A stretch of 30,958 nt of DNA from an uncultured Eubacteriales bacterium. GTDB taxonomy: Bacteria; Bacillota; Clostridia; Oscillospirales; Acutalibacteraceae. Position numbers and translations under genes: made by a program. Positions within the stretch are counted from its first letter, which is position 1; each line of letters starts with the position of its first letter. The notes beneath the pieces were generated by a model that saw only the letters and a program-made list of their open reading frames with translations, searched no databases and was not told the DNA's origin. Positions 30,732-30,958 of the stretch are shown piece after piece. The stretch spans positions 1 to 30,958 of the forward strand of contig CAKUMQ010000032.1 in assembly GCA_934667845.1 (NCBI GenBank). Direction: 5' to 3'.

Positions 30732-30752
30732 AGAGGAGACGGGGGTGATTTC

Positions 30753-30958
30753 ATGGAAGACTGGAGAAAAGACGCACGGCGAGAGCTGATCATTGTTGAT
30801 CTGGATGCATTGGTGCCGGAAAACCATCTGCTGCGGAAAATCGAGAGGGTCATGGACTACGAATGGCTGTATGAACGGCTGGCACCGTATTACTGCCATG
30901 ACAACGGCCGGCCGGGGACCGACCCGGTCGTGCTGATCAAGATGGTGCTCATTCAGCA
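30753..30958 (+). CDS. IS1182-family transposase, N-terminal part (cut by window end)
   Basis: The frame is open from ATG 30753 to the edge (68 full codons). It reads MEDWRKDARRELIIVDLDAL, then VPENHLLRKIERVMDYEWLYERLAPYY, GRPGTDPVVLIKMVLIQ. This is the DUF772 N-terminal domain of IS1182-type DDE transposases, whose hallmarks are 'LVPxxHLLRKI' and 'GRPxxDPVxLxKMxLIQ'. The catalytic DDE core would lie beyond the window, so integrity cannot be judged. It has its own extended -10 promoter and a ribosome binding site. It is inserted directly downstream of tex in the same orientation. Confidence 0.9.
   Translation, partial: MEDWRKDARRELIIVDLDALVPENHLLRKIERVMDYEWLYERLAPYYCHDNGRPGTDPVVLIKMVLIQ

Larger units (their letters stand above)
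30687..30958 (+). mobile_element. Left part of an IS1182-like insertion sequence (continues beyond the window)
   Basis: The transposase start at 30753 and its promoter imply an insertion sequence whose left end lies between the tex hairpin and about 30722. The terminal inverted repeat cannot be identified because the right end is outside the window, so the boundary given is an estimate. Confidence 0.5.

Overview
The window comes from a GC-rich, Gram-positive, endospore-forming member of the Clostridia, probably in the Ruminococcaceae/Oscillospirales sphere. This is inferred from a clear spoVAD gene, lipoproteins and a wall amidase with Ser/Thr-rich linkers, strong AGGAGG-type ribosome binding sites, frequent TTG/GTG starts, and families typical of that group (DUF5050, DUF3783, FeoB-associated Cys-rich protein, PF16949-like ABC permease). 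No rRNA, tRNA, CRISPR array or phage module is visible. Apart from an IS1182-like transposase cut by the right edge, the region looks chromosomal.

Layout. 1-352: the end of a DUF5050-like protein, closed by a strong terminator. 419-3273 (minus): an overlapping unit of a 19-codon leader ORF, spoVAD and two bacterial PH-domain membrane proteins, with a sigma-G/F-like promoter in front. 3409-8038 (plus): RNase HI, then two consecutive ATPase/permease pairs of ABC exporters. 8119-10666: a FeoA-FeoB fusion ferrous iron transporter and its small Cys-rich partner, ending in a terminator. 10889-18642: lepA, hemW, a GHL10 (DUF187) lipoprotein and a large GHL10-like/amidase protein, all tightly packed. 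18693-20025: a ParA-like ATPase and a ParB-N-domain protein without a DNA-binding domain, read from a near-consensus promoter buried in the end of the amidase gene. 20120-22328 (minus): DUF3783 protein, an orphan PTS EIIC-like membrane protein and an SGNH hydrolase. 22530-25118: a PMCA-type Ca2+ P-type ATPase. 25248-26489: a SurA/PrsA-like lipoprotein. 26569-27471 (minus): an M14 peptidase. 27561-28106: a Nudix hydrolase. 28485-30647: tex. 30753 to the edge: the transposase start.

How the genes fit together. Much of the accessory content concerns the cell envelope: a peptidoglycan amidase with a catalytically degraded glycosidase-like domain, an intact GHL10 lipoprotein beside it, an M14 peptidase of the wall-peptide type, a secreted foldase-like lipoprotein, and spore membrane biology (SpoVAD and PH-domain proteins). 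The most unusual parts are the ParA/HTH-less-ParB pair attached to the wall-enzyme cluster, the spoVAD-leader-PH-domain unit lacking spoVAC/spoVAE, and a 378-bp intergenic region before tex that carries two copies of a promoter-containing repeat. All function calls rest on motif recognition by eye; no searches were run.
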